Shown one piece after another: positions 29,159 to 39,376 of a stretch of 64,000 nt of DNA. Each line of letters starts with the position of its first letter. Position 1 is the stretch's first letter. Source of the DNA: Rossellomorea aquimaris TF-12 (GTDB lineage: Bacteria; Bacillota; Bacilli; Bacillales; Bacillaceae_B); NCBI RefSeq assembly GCF_001648555.1, contig NZ_LQXM01000021.1, positions 52,168 through 116,167 of the forward strand. The letters run 5' to 3'. A model generated the notes under the pieces. It made no database searches and was not told the DNA's origin. It saw only the letters and a program-made list of their open reading frames with translations. A program made the translations under genes and the position numbers.

Positions 29159-29623
29159 TTATGAATTTTTTTGCCATTTTTGAACAATCACATTTAAAAG
29201 CTGTTTTACCTGGTCTTCCATGATTGAATGCTTATAGTTTTCGTCCAAGTGTTCCAATGGAATTGAAGGTACCCAAATCAAGCTTTCTTCAAGTTGGTTC
29301 TCTACCTTTTTCCACTCACTATCTGCTGTTAGAAAGAAGGTATGTTTTACACCACTTTCTTTCAATTCTTTCTCCCATCTAGATAATTCTTCAACCTCTG
29401 ATTCTCTAGATACTGACATCAAATAAGAATATGGAGGTACAATCATCATTCTTCCTTTGAATTGTCTTTCAAGGTGAAAGGTTAGTAAGGAAATAAATTC
29501 AGACTGTGCACCTGAAATTCTAATATTGTTTCCAAAGTCAATAGGGACAACTGGTATTACGGCTGTATCTATGTAAGCTTTTTCTGATTCAAAAACCTCT
29601 ATGTCTTTAACATTCCAATTCAT
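29159..29623 (-). CDS. ypiF: YpiF, DUF2487 protein
   Basis: A 154-residue soluble protein placed just upstream of qcrABC, as in B. subtilis. Segments DTAVIPVVPIDFG and GRMMIVPPYSYL look like Rossmann-type strands, and the tail is helical. No catalytic motif or function is known. Confidence 0.75.
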   Translation of the reverse strand: MNWNVKDIEVFESEKAYIDTAVIPVVPIDFGNNIRISGAQSEFISLLTFHLERQFKGRMMIVPPYSYLMSVSRESEVEELSRWEKELKESGVKHTFFLTADSEWKKVENQLEESLIWVPSIPLEHLDENYKHSIMEDQVKQLLNVIVQKWQKNS

Positions 29624-29944
29624 TTAAAACCCTCACTTTGTTATTCTAGCATTCCTTTCCATCCATCTTATCACTTTCCTGCTTAGGATTAAAAGTTATA
29701 TTCCTTAATTTGTAGTATACCCCTGTCCTAATTTTGTATGTTGACGTATGTTTTTTAAATAAATTCTCGGTACCTACGATTGAACAATAAATCATGGTTT
29801 TTGTTATGGGTCAATTGGATAATTGGGAATCGTATCATGCGACACCCAATTGCAGGCTACCCAGGAGATCAAAGTATAACTAGGTCTCAAGAATAAAAGA
29901 ATTCAAAAAAAAGCGAAGAGACTTTTTTATCTCTTCACTTGAAT
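29624..29944. other. 321-nt spacer between ypiF and ypiB
   Basis: No gene. It contains an inverted repeat AATTGGG/CCCAATT (29821-29827 and 29845-29851) of unknown role and, next to ypiB, the ypiB terminator. The ypiF promoter should also lie here but I could not place it with confidence. Confidence 0.5.
29905..29938 (-). terminator. ypiB: ypiB terminator
   Basis: Minus-strand GTGAAGAGA pairs with TCTCTTCGC across an 8-nt loop and is followed by TTTTTTTTG. It lies a few bases after the ypiB stop. Confidence 0.75.
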
Positions 29945-30484
29945 TTATTTTAAACTATTCAATTGTTTGGTTAATTTTTTAAAGGTTTTTTTATCACCCG
30001 AATCAAGGGCATCATCAATAGCTTTCAAAATACGGTCTTTCTGAAATGTTTGTAGACTTTGTCGTAAAAATTGCTCAGCCACAATTCTGTCTTTTTCATT
30101 TATTAACAGATATTTCGGCATAAACGGATTTTCTTCAAGAACTGCTGCAAATTGATAACTTGAATTCGCTTTACTAAAATTTAATTGAATGTAGATATCT
30201 TCATCTTTATTTAATCGAATATCATGGAATGATTTCTCTGCATCCGTTGTCATAATATTTTCTTTATAAAAACGAAACGGTACATCCTCAACACAATGAG
30301 TCGACATGACTAAGCCTCTTGGACAGTATTGGGACTCTTCAACAAAATGAACCTTTTTCATCAATTGATCATGGCTCATCAAGTAATTTAATATCCAGAC
30401 ACATTCTCTTCTCTTTAACTGATATCGGTTTAAAAACCAGCGTATAAATTCTTTCTTCTCGTTGACAGATACAGGGGTGGTCAT
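29945..30484 (-). CDS. ypiB: YpiB, UPF0302 family protein
   Basis: A 179-residue soluble protein, the same length as B. subtilis Ypi[21 protein letters not shown], then [11 protein letters not shown], are typical of UPF0302. A C-terminal IDEAL-like segment ([17 protein letters not shown]) is visible. No enzymatic function is known. SD GAGGAGGG. It lies 107 bp downstream of ypiA. Confidence 0.82.
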   Translation of the reverse strand: MTTPVSVNEKKEFIRWFLNRYQLKRRECVWILNYLMSHDQLMKKVHFVEESQYCPRGLVMSTHCVEDVPFRFYKENIMTTDAEKSFHDIRLNKDEDIYIQLNFSKANSSYQFAAVLEENPFMPKYLLINEKDRIVAEQFLRQSLQTFQKDRILKAIDDALDSGDKKTFKKLTKQLNSLK

Positions 30485-30591
30485 GGTTTTCCCTCCTCTG
30501 CGAAATCCTATTTGATTTAACTTTATTCCAATGACAAACCCATTAGATTGAATAATTATTTACTATCCTTTTCGCTCAAACAAAAAATCGA

Positions 30592-31851
30592 TTAGTCTTG
30601 TAATCTTTCAATTAGCTCTTGCCATTCATCATTTGAAGGATCCATTTTAATGAGATGTTTATAAACTTCGATCGCTTCACCTCTAAGTCCTTCCTCTACT
30701 AAAAATTGACCGTATTCTATTAAAAACTGTTGCTGATTCTTAAAGTAATTATATGCAATACGGTATTGTTTTAATGCATAATTATATTCTTCAAGACCCT
30801 CATAAGCTTTTGCCAGGTCCCAATTCACTTGAGGTTCCTCTTCCCCTTCAACAGTAAGCATCTGAGCAATTTCTAACACATCTTCGTATCGATCTTGCGT
30901 AAAAAATAATTTATTAATAAGTAAGGCCGCCTCAACATATCCTGGATCTAGAGCTAAAGCCTCCCTTAGAAACTTCTCTGCTTCCTCTTCTAAACCAAGC
31001 TTTAAAGAAATTTTCCCTCCAAAGAGGTTCAATTCCTTGTTAAACTCGTCCTGTTTTACCCCTTCTTGAATAGTTTCAAGGCTTTCTTGTAATTGTTCAT
31101 CATGCTCATAAGATTTTGCTAACAGCAAATAAACTGAGTGATATTCTGGATCCAGCTCTTTAACAGAAACAAATTTTTCAATTGCCTTTTCATAAAACCC
31201 TGCTTGAAAAGCAGTAAATGCATAGCCAAAAAGGGTATTAATTTCTAAGTTTTTTTCGAGAGCTTTTTCATAATGTGTTAACGCCTCTTCAAAGGCTCCC
31301 CCTACACTATATGCTTCTGCGAGTCTTTGATGGACATTTGTCCCACCTAATTCAGTTATTCCGTTTTTAATTAGGGTGTCATAATGTCTGATAGCTTCTA
31401 AAAACCTGCCCGTTTCCGCATATAATTCACCTAAACCAAAATCAATAACGGGTTCTTCTGGTAAGATTTTTTTGGCTTGTATCAATTTTTGTTCGCTAAC
31501 TTCAAATAACCCTTGCATTTGATACAAGTCGGCTAATAGTAATAAAGCTCTGGGGTAAGTAGGGTCATCTTCCTCTATGAGAGCAAGATTGTTAATCGCT
31601 TCTTCCTCTTGATCCATTTCTACTAATACTTCTGCCACTTCAACCAACAACTCCCCTTCGCCAGGATAGTATTGAAGTAGGTTTTCATATAATTCTTTTG
31701 CTTCTTCAAGAAAGCCAAGTTGATGTAATTCTTCAGCTAAACTGAATTTATCTTCATGGGATCCAAACTTTAATACCTGTTCATATTGCTTTTTTGCTTC
31801 TTCTAAGTTCCCTTCTTCTAAAGAAGTGATCATTTGTTCACCGTATGACAT
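30592..31851 (-). CDS. ypiA: YpiA, tetratricopeptide repeat protein
   Basis: A 419-residue protein made almost entirely of TPR-like helical pairs (about 11, for example YPRALLLLADLYQMQGLFEVSE), acidic overall. Such proteins act as scaffolds; the partner is unknown. The ATG at 31851 is 8 nt after AAAGGA; an upstream TTG (31857) is too close to the SD. It conserves the ypiA-ypiB order. Confidence 0.85.
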   Translation of the reverse strand: MSYGEQMITSLEEGNLEEAKKQYEQVLKFGSHEDKFSLAEELHQLGFLEEAKELYENLLQYYPGEGELLVEVAEVLVEMDQEEEAINNLALIEEDDPTYPRALLLLADLYQMQGLFEVSEQKLIQAKKILPEEPVIDFGLGELYAETGRFLEAIRHYDTLIKNGITELGGTNVHQRLAEAYSVGGAFEEALTHYEKALEKNLEINTLFGYAFTAFQAGFYEKAIEKFVSVKELDPEYHSVYLLLAKSYEHDEQLQESLETIQEGVKQDEFNKELNLFGGKISLKLGLEEEAEKFLREALALDPGYVEAALLINKLFFTQDRYEDVLEIAQMLTVEGEEEPQVNWDLAKAYEGLEEYNYALKQYRIAYNYFKNQQQFLIEYGQFLVEEGLRGEAIEVYKHLIKMDPSNDEWQELIERLQD

Positions 31852-31881
31852 ATACAATTCCTTTCTTTCCTTCGCATAATA

Positions 31882-32781
31882 TTAAATAAAATATCCAGGA
31901 GTATGGATGATTATTTCTTCCCCGACTCCAGGATAAAAATATCCTTGATTGAATGAATAAAAACATTTTCCTTTATTCATGGTACATTTTAGCACATGAT
32001 CTTCATATTTAAACGTAGAGTGCTCTTCATTAGATGAGTTTTCTTTCCTCATATAGAGGTTATAACTTATTTCTCCACCTACGATAAAATTTCCTCTATG
32101 AGGATATATCCCAATTTTTTTCAATTGTTCCATAGGAAGTGGAGTCTTTTGTTGGATTTCATCCGAAAAATGTTGAATCCTCTCGTTTTTCATCATTTTT
32201 TGCCATATTTTAAGATGCTTCATTTTTAGTTTTTTGTCTATATTTGTCGTAAAAAAGGGGACAAAAGTAATGGGGTAATTATACAAAAGTCCTTTAATCC
32301 ATCCCCATTTTATTTTTTTCAATTGTTCTATGTTATCTAATGCTACCCAGATAATTGGTATTTTATGATCTTTACAAAGTTTTACCGTGTTTTGAGTGAT
32401 AAGGTCAGCTGGTACAGAAATACCTAATGTGTAATCAAGGGGACTATTTAGCAAAGAGGTTCGTTTTTCTTTAAGCTTCTCAAGAAACTGGTATTCATAT
32501 TGAAGTGAAAAAGAGGTGAGAATGGTTGTACAACCTTTTGAAATAAACTCATTTATAAAATAATTTTTTAAGGACGAAAACTCTTGCTTAAGAGGTAACT
32601 CCAAATCACACATTACATGAACAGGAGTCATAATAAATGGGTCTACTCTCATTTTCATAAAAGCATAATAGGTAAAGCTGTCCTTCATAGCAGAGATCTT
32701 ATTGTTTTCAATTAAAATAGATGATTGTACAATTTTAGAATCTTTAACCAAATTTGCTTTATCTATCACAAACGCATTCAC
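31882..32781 (-). CDS. Amidohydrolase-like protein that lacks the metal-binding motif
   Basis: A 299-residue protein. The N-terminal SSILIENNKISAM resembles the beta-sandwich of amidohydrolases. IMTPVHVMCD stands where active enzymes have TPGxIDxHxH, so both histidines are gone. SKGCTTILTSF matches the GxTTxxxT turn and IGIYPHRGNFIVGG the C-terminal lGl..kG.i..G. Start: GTG at 32781, 8 nt after AAAGGAAGG; another GTG at 32790 is adjacent to the SD. I do not recall a counterpart between aroE and ypiA in B. subtilis. Function unknown; a pseudoenzyme is the likeliest reading. Confidence 0.6.
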   Translation of the reverse strand: MNAFVIDKANLVKDSKIVQSSILIENNKISAMKDSFTYYAFMKMRVDPFIMTPVHVMCDLELPLKQEFSSLKNYFINEFISKGCTTILTSFSLQYEYQFLEKLKEKRTSLLNSPLDYTLGISVPADLITQNTVKLCKDHKIPIIWVALDNIEQLKKIKWGWIKGLLYNYPITFVPFFTTNIDKKLKMKHLKIWQKMMKNERIQHFSDEIQQKTPLPMEQLKKIGIYPHRGNFIVGGEISYNLYMRKENSSNEEHSTFKYEDHVLKCTMNKGKCFYSFNQGYFYPGVGEEIIIHTPGYFI

Positions 32782-32840
32782 TTTAATCACCTTCCTTTAT
32801 AGACAAGCTATGAAGGAAGGACAGTATAAATGACTGGAAA

Positions 32841-32880
32841 TCATTAAAACGGGAGGTGAATACACCTCCCGTTTTAATGA
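32841..32880 (-). terminator. aroA: aroA terminator
   Basis: A perfect 18-bp stem (TCATTAAAACGGGAGGTG and complement) with a 4-nt loop, 7 nt after the aroA stop. The lower A:T part supplies the U-rich run on the minus strand. It closes the tyrA-aroA unit. Confidence 0.85.
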
Positions 32881-32887
32881 TAATGTA

Positions 32888-34180
32888 TTACTTGCTAATT
32901 AAAAGCTGTTCAAGATCTTTAAAGAACTGAGGATATGAGATGTTTATTGCTTCGGCATTTTCTAAATACACATCTGTTTTTGTAATTAAAGATGCAATAG
33001 CGAGTGTCATACCAATTCGATGATCTCCCCATGAATGAACATTACCTCCGTTTAAGGAAGTTTTCCCTTCAATGATCATTCCGTCGTCGGTCGCTCTAAT
33101 GGAAGCACCCAGTTTTTTTAATTCAGCTACGATAGCATCAATCCGGTTTGTTTCTTTCACCTTTAATTCCTCTGCGTTTTTAATGGTTGTTGTTCCAATT
33201 GCTTGAGTGGCAAGTAGAGCAATAACCGGAATTTCATCGATTAGCGAAGGAATAAGGTCACCTGCAATTTCAATTCCTTTTAACTCAGAGGTCACTATGT
33301 GAATGTCACCTATTGGTTCACCTTGTTTCGAATGTTCCAATACTTCAATCGTTGCTCCCATTTTCTCCAAAACTTCAATGATCCCTATTCTTGTTTCATT
33401 TAATCCTACGTTTTTAAGAATTACATTGCTGCCTGGTACGATGGCTGCTGCAACCATAAAAAATGCTGCCGAAGAAATATCTCCAGGAACAAACACTTCC
33501 GTTCCCTTTAGACTTTGACCGCCTAATACTTTTATCGTCTTCTCTTCTCTCTCAACACTTCCACCAAACTCAACGATCATTTTCTCTGTATGGTTTCTTG
33601 TTTTTTGAGGCTCAATAATTTCTGTACGCCCCTCAGCCTGTAATCCCGCTAAAACAATGGCAGATTTCACCTGTGCACTCGCTATTGGAAGCTCGTACTG
33701 TATTCCTTTTAGACTTCCCCCACGTATAGTTAACGGAGTAAAGTCCCCTCCATTACGTCCGTCGATATGAGTTCCAAATAGCTTTAAAGGATCCGTCACT
33801 CTTTTCATAGGACGACGGGCTATGGATTCATCTCCAATCAGAACCGAATGAAAGGGTCTGCCTGCTAAAATACCCATGATCAAACGCGTTGTTGTTCCGG
33901 AATTCCCCACATCAAGTATTTCCTTCGGCTCTATTAGACCACTCCAGCCTTTCCCGTTAATAATAACTTCATCTTCCATTAGAGAAATGTCGACCCCCAA
34001 CTTTCGAAAACATGAAATTGTACTTAGACAATCTTCCCCCATTAGGAAATTATGTATCGTTGTCTTTCCTTCTGCAATGGAACCGAACATCACTGCACGG
34101 TGGGAAATCGATTTATCACCAGGGACATGTAATTCGCCATTGAGCCCGTTTTTAGGCTTTGCTAATCTTCTATCTGCCAT
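32888..34180 (-). CDS. aroA: 3-phosphoshikimate 1-carboxyvinyltransferase (EPSP synthase)
   Basis: A 430-residue enzyme of the shikimate pathway (named aroE in B. subtilis). [27 protein letters not shown] and ETNRIDAI are diagnostic. The start at 34180 is 6 nt after GAGGGTG. tyrA ends 12 bp upstream, so the two genes are co-transcribed. The sequence around the Gly of NSGTTTRL does not by itself show whether it is a class I or II enzyme. Confidence 0.95.
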   Translation of the reverse strand: MADRRLAKPKNGLNGELHVPGDKSISHRAVMFGSIAEGKTTIHNFLMGEDCLSTISCFRKLGVDISLMEDEVIINGKGWSGLIEPKEILDVGNSGTTTRLIMGILAGRPFHSVLIGDESIARRPMKRVTDPLKLFGTHIDGRNGGDFTPLTIRGGSLKGIQYELPIASAQVKSAIVLAGLQAEGRTEIIEPQKTRNHTEKMIVEFGGSVEREEKTIKVLGGQSLKGTEVFVPGDISSAAFFMVAAAIVPGSNVILKNVGLNETRIGIIEVLEKMGATIEVLEHSKQGEPIGDIHIVTSELKGIEIAGDLIPSLIDEIPVIALLATQAIGTTTIKNAEELKVKETNRIDAIVAELKKLGASIRATDDGMIIEGKTSLNGGNVHSWGDHRIGMTLAIASLITKTDVYLENAEAINISYPQFFKDLEQLLISK

Positions 34181-34192
34181 CCTTTTCACCCT

Positions 34193-35296
34193 CTACCCTA
34201 AGAATAATTCATAATTTGTATTTGTCTTCAAGCACTCTATCGCTTGTTCTCTATCCTCAAATGTTTGAAAACTAATGACAAGAACTCCATATAGATCTTC
34301 TCTTGTTTCTAAAATTCTAATATTGGTCAAGCTTATTTTTTCTTGCGCAAGGTAAGCAGTAACTTCCGAAATAACACCAGGATAATCAGGAACATCAACA
34401 AATAAATCATAAAAAGACGGAATCGCACCTTTAGATAATATAGGAAGGTCATCTCGAAAACGCTTTGCTTCACTAAAATATTCAAATATTTTATGTGTAT
34501 TGTTGTCTTCGATCATTGAAATTACTTTTTCCATTTCAACTTTCCATTGCCCTAAAATGTTTAATAGGACAGAGCGATTTTGGATTGTGATGTCTTTCCA
34601 CATGGTTGGATTTGAGGATGCAATTCGTGTAATATCACGAAATCCTCCAGCTGCAAGCCTTCGAATATACGGGTGTTCTTCGGAAGACTCCTTAGCTTGA
34701 TGTACAAGAGAAGCTGCTATGATATGTGGGAAGTGACTGATGGTTCCTGTTATTTCATCATGCTCTCGTGGATCTACCAATATGAATTTAGCCTTTGTTC
34801 CCTTTAACCAATTCATAAGAGCATTAACGTTTTCTTCGCTTGCGTTATTACTAGGTGTTAATAAATAAAATGCATTCTCAAAAAGAATTTGTTTACTAGC
34901 TGTCACTCCACTCTTATGAGAACCGGCCATAGGATGCCCACCAATAAAAAATAGACCCTTTTCGGTTAAAATGCTGGATGCATTCATGATTTGTTCCTTT
35001 GTGCTTCCTGTGTCTGTAATGATTGCATCTTTTTTAAGAGTAAACCCTTGAAGCTGTTTTACTATATTTTCCGTTTGAAAAACGGGTGTTGAAATAATGA
35101 TAAGATCAGCTTGTTCTGCTGCATGCTGTAATGAGATGGACATTTCATCAATAACACCCATTGTTTTCGCTAACCTTAATTCTTTATGATTGATGTCATG
35201 CCCGATGATTTTCGAGTTTGGGTGTTCACCTTTTATACAAAGAGCTAATGATCCTCCTATTAACCCCATGCCGACTACTAAAACAGTTCCTTCCAT
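34193..35296 (-). CDS. tyrA: Prephenate dehydrogenase with ACT domain
   Basis: A 367-residue enzyme making 4-hydroxyphenylpyruvate for tyrosine. The NAD motif VGMGLIGGSLA is at 7-17, IISTPV and GGHPMAGSHKSGV (catalytic His region) follow. A C-terminal ACT domain (about 292-365) suggests amino-acid feedback control. The start at 35296 follows GGTGGAGG; the longer frame to 35341 runs into the hisC terminator hairpin. That hairpin separates it from hisC. Confidence 0.94.
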   Translation of the reverse strand: MEGTVLVVGMGLIGGSLALCIKGEHPNSKIIGHDINHKELRLAKTMGVIDEMSISLQHAAEQADLIIISTPVFQTENIVKQLQGFTLKKDAIITDTGSTKEQIMNASSILTEKGLFFIGGHPMAGSHKSGVTASKQILFENAFYLLTPSNNASEENVNALMNWLKGTKAKFILVDPREHDEITGTISHFPHIIAASLVHQAKESSEEHPYIRRLAAGGFRDITRIASSNPTMWKDITIQNRSVLLNILGQWKVEMEKVISMIEDNNTHKIFEYFSEAKRFRDDLPILSKGAIPSFYDLFVDVPDYPGVISEVTAYLAQEKISLTNIRILETREDLYGVLVISFQTFEDREQAIECLKTNTNYELFLG

Positions 35297-35319
35297 TTTC
35301 CTCCACCTCGTGTAGTTTG

Positions 35320-35361
35320 AAAAAAGTCGGAAAGGGTTCACGACGTGATTCCCTTCCGACT
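35320..35361 (-). terminator. hisC: Terminator between hisC and tyrA
   Basis: AGTCGGAAAGGG and CCCTTCCGACT form an 11-bp stem with one bulged A. On the minus strand it is followed by six U residues. It lies 10 nt after the hisC stop and overlaps nothing essential of tyrA, so it would limit readthrough into tyrA-aroA. Confidence 0.75.
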
Positions 35362-35371
35362 ACTTCCTAAG

Positions 35372-36478
35372 TCATTTTGTTTTTTTTAACTCTTTAAGAA
35401 ACTCTTTCATTTTTTCTATTACTTCCTCGTTTTGTTCTTGGGATCCCACAGTTACTCTAACAGAGTTCGGATATCCTAGAGCCTGTCCAGACCTTACAAT
35501 AAAACCTTTACTCATTAGAAATGTAAATACCTCATCACCATTAACACCAAAGTCAATGAGTATAAAATTTGCTTGTGATGGAATGTAGTGCAATTGATTC
35601 TCTTCACAAAAACGATAGTACTGATTAAGCCCCTCTCGATTCTGCTCACTACATTCTTTGATAAATGCTTGATCTTCAATAGCCGACGCAGCAGCACCTT
35701 GACCTAAAGAATTATTATTAAATGGTTCGCGTATAGGCTCAAGCTTACTTATTACTTCATGGCTTCCGATTCCATATCCTACCCTGAAGCCTGCTAGACC
35801 ATAGGCCTTTGAAAAAGTTCTAGTAATTAGTAGTTGAGGATAAGACTTTAGTAATTCTAATGAATCATAATAATCTTCAGCCACGACATATTCAAAATAG
35901 GCTTCATCTAATACAACCAACACGTGAGGAGGAACAGAATTAAGGAATGAAACTAACTCATTGTGTCGAATATATTCACCAGTTGGATTGTTCGGAGAGC
36001 AGAGCCATACAACCGATGTAGAGTCATCTATCTCTTTCAGCATTCTGCCTAACTGATGTTTTCCTTTTAAGTCAAGTGGTACTTCTCTAACTTCTGCCCC
36101 TTCTACAATTGCGTTATGTTTATATTGTGGAAATGTCGGTGTTGCCATTACTGTATTATTACCACTATCCAGTAGAGCCCTAGCGATCATTTCTATTACT
36201 TCATCGGAACCATTTCCGAATATTAATTGAGTTGGTTCAACTGAAAGATGCTCCGCTACTTTTAATCGTAAATCCTTAGCATATCCATCAGGATAGATTG
36301 CTTGAGATAAAGCTGTTTCTTGTAAGTACTTTTGTACATTTGCTGAACACCCAAAGGGATTTTCATTTGAAGCTAGCTTCACCACTTTCTCAAGCTTATA
36401 AAGCTTTTGTACATCCTCCATAGTTTTTCCGGGTTGATATGCTTTAAGAGATTCGATCTGGGGTTTCCACTTCATCAT
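35372..36478 (-). CDS. hisC: Histidinol-phosphate aminotransferase
   Basis: A 368-residue PLP enzyme. In Bacillus it also serves tyrosine and phenylalanine synthesis, which explains its place in the aromatic cluster. LASNENPFG, SPNNPTG and the PLP lysine in RTFSKAYGLAGFRVGYG are conserved. Of two adjacent ATGs the first (36478) was used, with AAAGGAAG upstream. Only 56 bp separate it from aroH; the trp genes found there in B. subtilis are missing. Confidence 0.93.
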   Translation of the reverse strand: MMKWKPQIESLKAYQPGKTMEDVQKLYKLEKVVKLASNENPFGCSANVQKYLQETALSQAIYPDGYAKDLRLKVAEHLSVEPTQLIFGNGSDEVIEMIARALLDSGNNTVMATPTFPQYKHNAIVEGAEVREVPLDLKGKHQLGRMLKEIDDSTSVVWLCSPNNPTGEYIRHNELVSFLNSVPPHVLVVLDEAYFEYVVAEDYYDSLELLKSYPQLLITRTFSKAYGLAGFRVGYGIGSHEVISKLEPIREPFNNNSLGQGAAASAIEDQAFIKECSEQNREGLNQYYRFCEENQLHYIPSQANFILIDFGVNGDEVFTFLMSKGFIVRSGQALGYPNSVRVTVGSQEQNEEVIEKMKEFLKELKKTK

Positions 36479-36534
36479 AAAACTTCCTTTCAATCATCTT
36501 TCATAAGAAGGTTATTTAACACAATGGAAAAATG

Positions 36535-36900
36535 TTACTCTTCTTTTAAGTCAGGCCTTAGGCTAATGGCCCTTTTCATATAAATATGTTGAATTTCCCG
36601 TTGGGGTGTTGACGTATTATAATGAATCATAATTCTAATACAACGAGATAAACCATTAGGTACATCGAGCTCTTGCATACACATTACAGGAACATACTTC
36701 CATTCATCAAATTTCCGTAATGCCTTAGCAGGAAAAGAACTGGTTAAATCATTCGTAGCCGAGATAAATACAGAAGCTACTTCCTCTGCTTTGATTTTAT
36801 TATGTAAAATCATTTCTTTAAGAAGCTCATTAGTTGAATGGAGAATTTCTTTTTCACTATCCACATCTACTGTGGTTGCACCACGAATTCCCCTAATCAT
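36535..36900 (-). CDS. aroH: Chorismate mutase, AroH type
   Basis: A 121-residue monofunctional trimeric chorismate mutase. MIRGIRGATTV carries the conserved Arg, and CMQELDVPNGLSRCIRIM contains the active-site Cys/Glu and Arg. The ATG at 36900 was used; a GTG at 36909 overlaps the SD GGAG. It converts chorismate to prephenate for the downstream tyrA and hisC steps. Confidence 0.93.
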   Translation of the reverse strand: MIRGIRGATTVDVDSEKEILHSTNELLKEMILHNKIKAEEVASVFISATNDLTSSFPAKALRKFDEWKYVPVMCMQELDVPNGLSRCIRIMIHYNTSTPQREIQHIYMKRAISLRPDLKEE

Positions 36901-36963
36901 TCTACTCACACTCCTTTTTTATTCCTTGCACTTGCAACTCTATTCTTCTCAGAGCCTTTAAGA

Positions 36964-38049
36964 TTATGTTATTTGTCTAATAAATCCATCCGCCTTAATC
37001 AGATCTTCCTTCGAAACCTTGACCATCTCAGGTTCACCAATACTTCTCAATAAGACAAATACAGGCACCCCGTCTTGAGACTTCTTATCATGCTGCATTC
37101 CTTGGTAGAGAACCTCAAAAGAGATTGAATCTGGAACTTTTAAATCATAACCAATCGACTTGATCCAAGTAATAAAGGTGCTCAGATTAAAGGATAGATT
37201 ATAATAGATCTTACTTAAGTATAAAGCATAAATCATTCCGATCATGACTGATTCACCATGAGTCCTATTTCCATAGCCACTTGAGCTTTCAACAGCATGT
37301 CCGTACGTATGGCCAAAGTTCAAAAAGGCACGAATATTTGATTCTCTTTCATCCTTGGATACAATATCTCCTTTCACCTCTATGCCCTTAACTAAACAGT
37401 CAATAAGAAATTTCTTGTCTAGATTATTCACAGAATGAAACGAGCTCATGATCTCTTCTAAAAATGATGAACTTGATAGAAAAGCGTGTTTAATCACCTC
37501 TGCAAAGCCAGATAAAACTTCTTTTTCCGGAAGGGTTTTAAAATAATTCAAATCAAAAAACACACCTTCAGGCTGATAAAACTGGCCCACCATATTTTTC
37601 CCTAAAGGGTGATTGATCGCTACTTTTCCTCCAACAGCACTATCATGAGCCAATATTGTGGTTGGTACTCCAATAAAGGGTATCCCTCTCATGTACGTGG
37701 ATGCTACGAATCCAGCAAGGTCACCAATCGCTCCTCCTCCAAACGCTAATACAAGTGAGTGACGATCTACTTTATGTTCTAAGCCATGGGTAATTGCCTC
37801 TTCATAAACACGAAAGCTTTTGGCGTATTCACCTTTAGGAGCTTTGTAAATGGTCAATTTAAAAAAATCTTTTAAAGTTACTGCAAGAGAGGTTCCATGA
37901 AGTGTAAACACTTCTTCATCTGCAATAATCCACACGTTGGATACTTTCGGAAAACGTTTCTTAATGAACATCACGATTTCATTCGTCATTTCTTCCCCAA
38001 TCTTCACAGGGTAAGTCTTGGAAGGAGTTTGAATGGTCACCTGTTTCAT
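36964..38049 (-). CDS. aroB: 3-dehydroquinate synthase
   Basis: A 361-residue NAD- and Zn-dependent enzyme. GGGAIGDLAGFVASTYMRGI, LLKG-type LVKGIEVKG and the zinc-site NFGHTYGHAVE are present. The start at 38049 gives MKQVTIQTPSKTYPV, with AAAGGAG upstream, and lies 4 bp after the aroC stop; a longer frame to 38088 would overlap aroC. Confidence 0.94.
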   Translation of the reverse strand: MKQVTIQTPSKTYPVKIGEEMTNEIVMFIKKRFPKVSNVWIIADEEVFTLHGTSLAVTLKDFFKLTIYKAPKGEYAKSFRVYEEAITHGLEHKVDRHSLVLAFGGGAIGDLAGFVASTYMRGIPFIGVPTTILAHDSAVGGKVAINHPLGKNMVGQFYQPEGVFFDLNYFKTLPEKEVLSGFAEVIKHAFLSSSSFLEEIMSSFHSVNNLDKKFLIDCLVKGIEVKGDIVSKDERESNIRAFLNFGHTYGHAVESSSGYGNRTHGESVMIGMIYALYLSKIYYNLSFNLSTFITWIKSIGYDLKVPDSISFEVLYQGMQHDKKSQDGVPVFVLLRSIGEPEMVKVSKEDLIKADGFIRQIT

Positions 38050-38053
38050 ATCA

Positions 38054-39226
38054 TTAAAACTCCTTTGAGTCTTGACGTTGAATATCAATTGCTTCCTTTA
38101 GTTTTTCAAATTGATCGCTATGAAATTGCTCCACCAAAGCCGATGCAAGTTCCCAAGCAACCACAGCTTCTGCTACAACACTAGCTGAAGGAACAGCGCA
38201 GCTATCAGATCTTTCAATACTCGCTTTAAAAGGCTCCTTCGTTTCGATATCAACGCTCTGTAAAGGTTTATAAAGGGTTGGGATAGGCTTCATGACTCCT
38301 TTGACATGGATTGGCATTCCAGTCGTCATTCCACCTTCGAAGCCGCCTAATCGATTCGTCTTGCGGAAGTAGCCTTCCTCTTCACTCCACGCTATTTCGT
38401 CATGAACTTCACTTCCAGGTTTTCGAGCCATTTCAAACCCCAGACCAAATTCGACACCCTTAAAAGCATTTATACTCATCACTGCCATGGCAATCTTTGC
38501 ATCAAGCTTACGGTCATAGTGAACATAACTGCCAACACCAGGAGGCATCCCCTCGACAATAACTTCTACTACTCCTCCAATAGAATCTCCATTCGACTTT
38601 GCTTCATCTATTAAGTTCATCATACGCTGAGCCGCATCTTCATCAAGACACCGAACGGGAGATTCTTCTGTATTCTTTTTCAGCTGGTCAACAGAATCAT
38701 ATTGTACTTTCTCTGCTTTAATACCACCGATTTCTAGCACATGTCCAACGACATCAATTCCAAGAAGCTTTAATAATTTCTTTGCCACTGCACCTGCTGC
38801 TACCCTTACGGTTGTTTCTCTTGCAGAAGACCTTTCCAAAACATTTCTAAGGTCCCTATGTCCGTATTTCATTCCACCAACCAAGTCAGCATGACCTGGT
38901 CTCGGCCTAGAGATTTTTCTCTTTACCTCTTCTGCTTCACCCAGTTCTAAAGGTTCAATTCCCATTACCTTTGTCCAATGAGTCCAATCCTTATTCTCTA
39001 CAACCAATCCAAGTGGAGAGCCTAGAGTATATCCATGTCTGACCCCGCCTACGATTTGGGCACGGTCTTTTTCTATTTGCATTCTTCGGCCACGGCCATA
39101 ACCTTTCTGTCTTCTTGCTAAATCTTCATTTATATCCTCAGACTCTAATGGCATTCCCGCCGGTAAGCCTTCAATAATTGTCGTTAATTGTAGTCCATGT
39201 GATTCACCTGATGTTAAGTATCTCAT
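38054..39226 (-). CDS. aroC: Chorismate synthase
   Basis: A 390-residue FMN-dependent enzyme (aroF in B. subtilis nomenclature), the same length as that protein. Family signatures are TSGESHG near the N-terminus, [26 protein letters not shown] written here in two parts ([14 protein letters not shown], then [12 protein letters not shown]), and [24 protein letters not shown]. It is the first gene of the aro cluster; the upstream spacer carries an insertion-like element. Confidence 0.95.
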   Translation of the reverse strand: MRYLTSGESHGLQLTTIIEGLPAGMPLESEDINEDLARRQKGYGRGRRMQIEKDRAQIVGGVRHGYTLGSPLGLVVENKDWTHWTKVMGIEPLELGEAEEVKRKISRPRPGHADLVGGMKYGHRDLRNVLERSSARETTVRVAAGAVAKKLLKLLGIDVVGHVLEIGGIKAEKVQYDSVDQLKKNTEESPVRCLDEDAAQRMMNLIDEAKSNGDSIGGVVEVIVEGMPPGVGSYVHYDRKLDAKIAMAVMSINAFKGVEFGLGFEMARKPGSEVHDEIAWSEEEGYFRKTNRLGGFEGGMTTGMPIHVKGVMKPIPTLYKPLQSVDIETKEPFKASIERSDSCAVPSASVVAEAVVAWELASALVEQFHSDQFEKLKEAIDIQRQDSKEF

Positions 39227-39376
39227 TTACTTTCCCCCTTCAACTCGTTAAAGAATTATGTATCAATATAACATAGAAATTACATTTTTTCATAGTACCT
39301 GAATTTAAAAATTTTGAAGATACTAACTCTTTTTTCGGATTTTAAAAAAATGCTGTTCATACACCTTTTTAACTAA

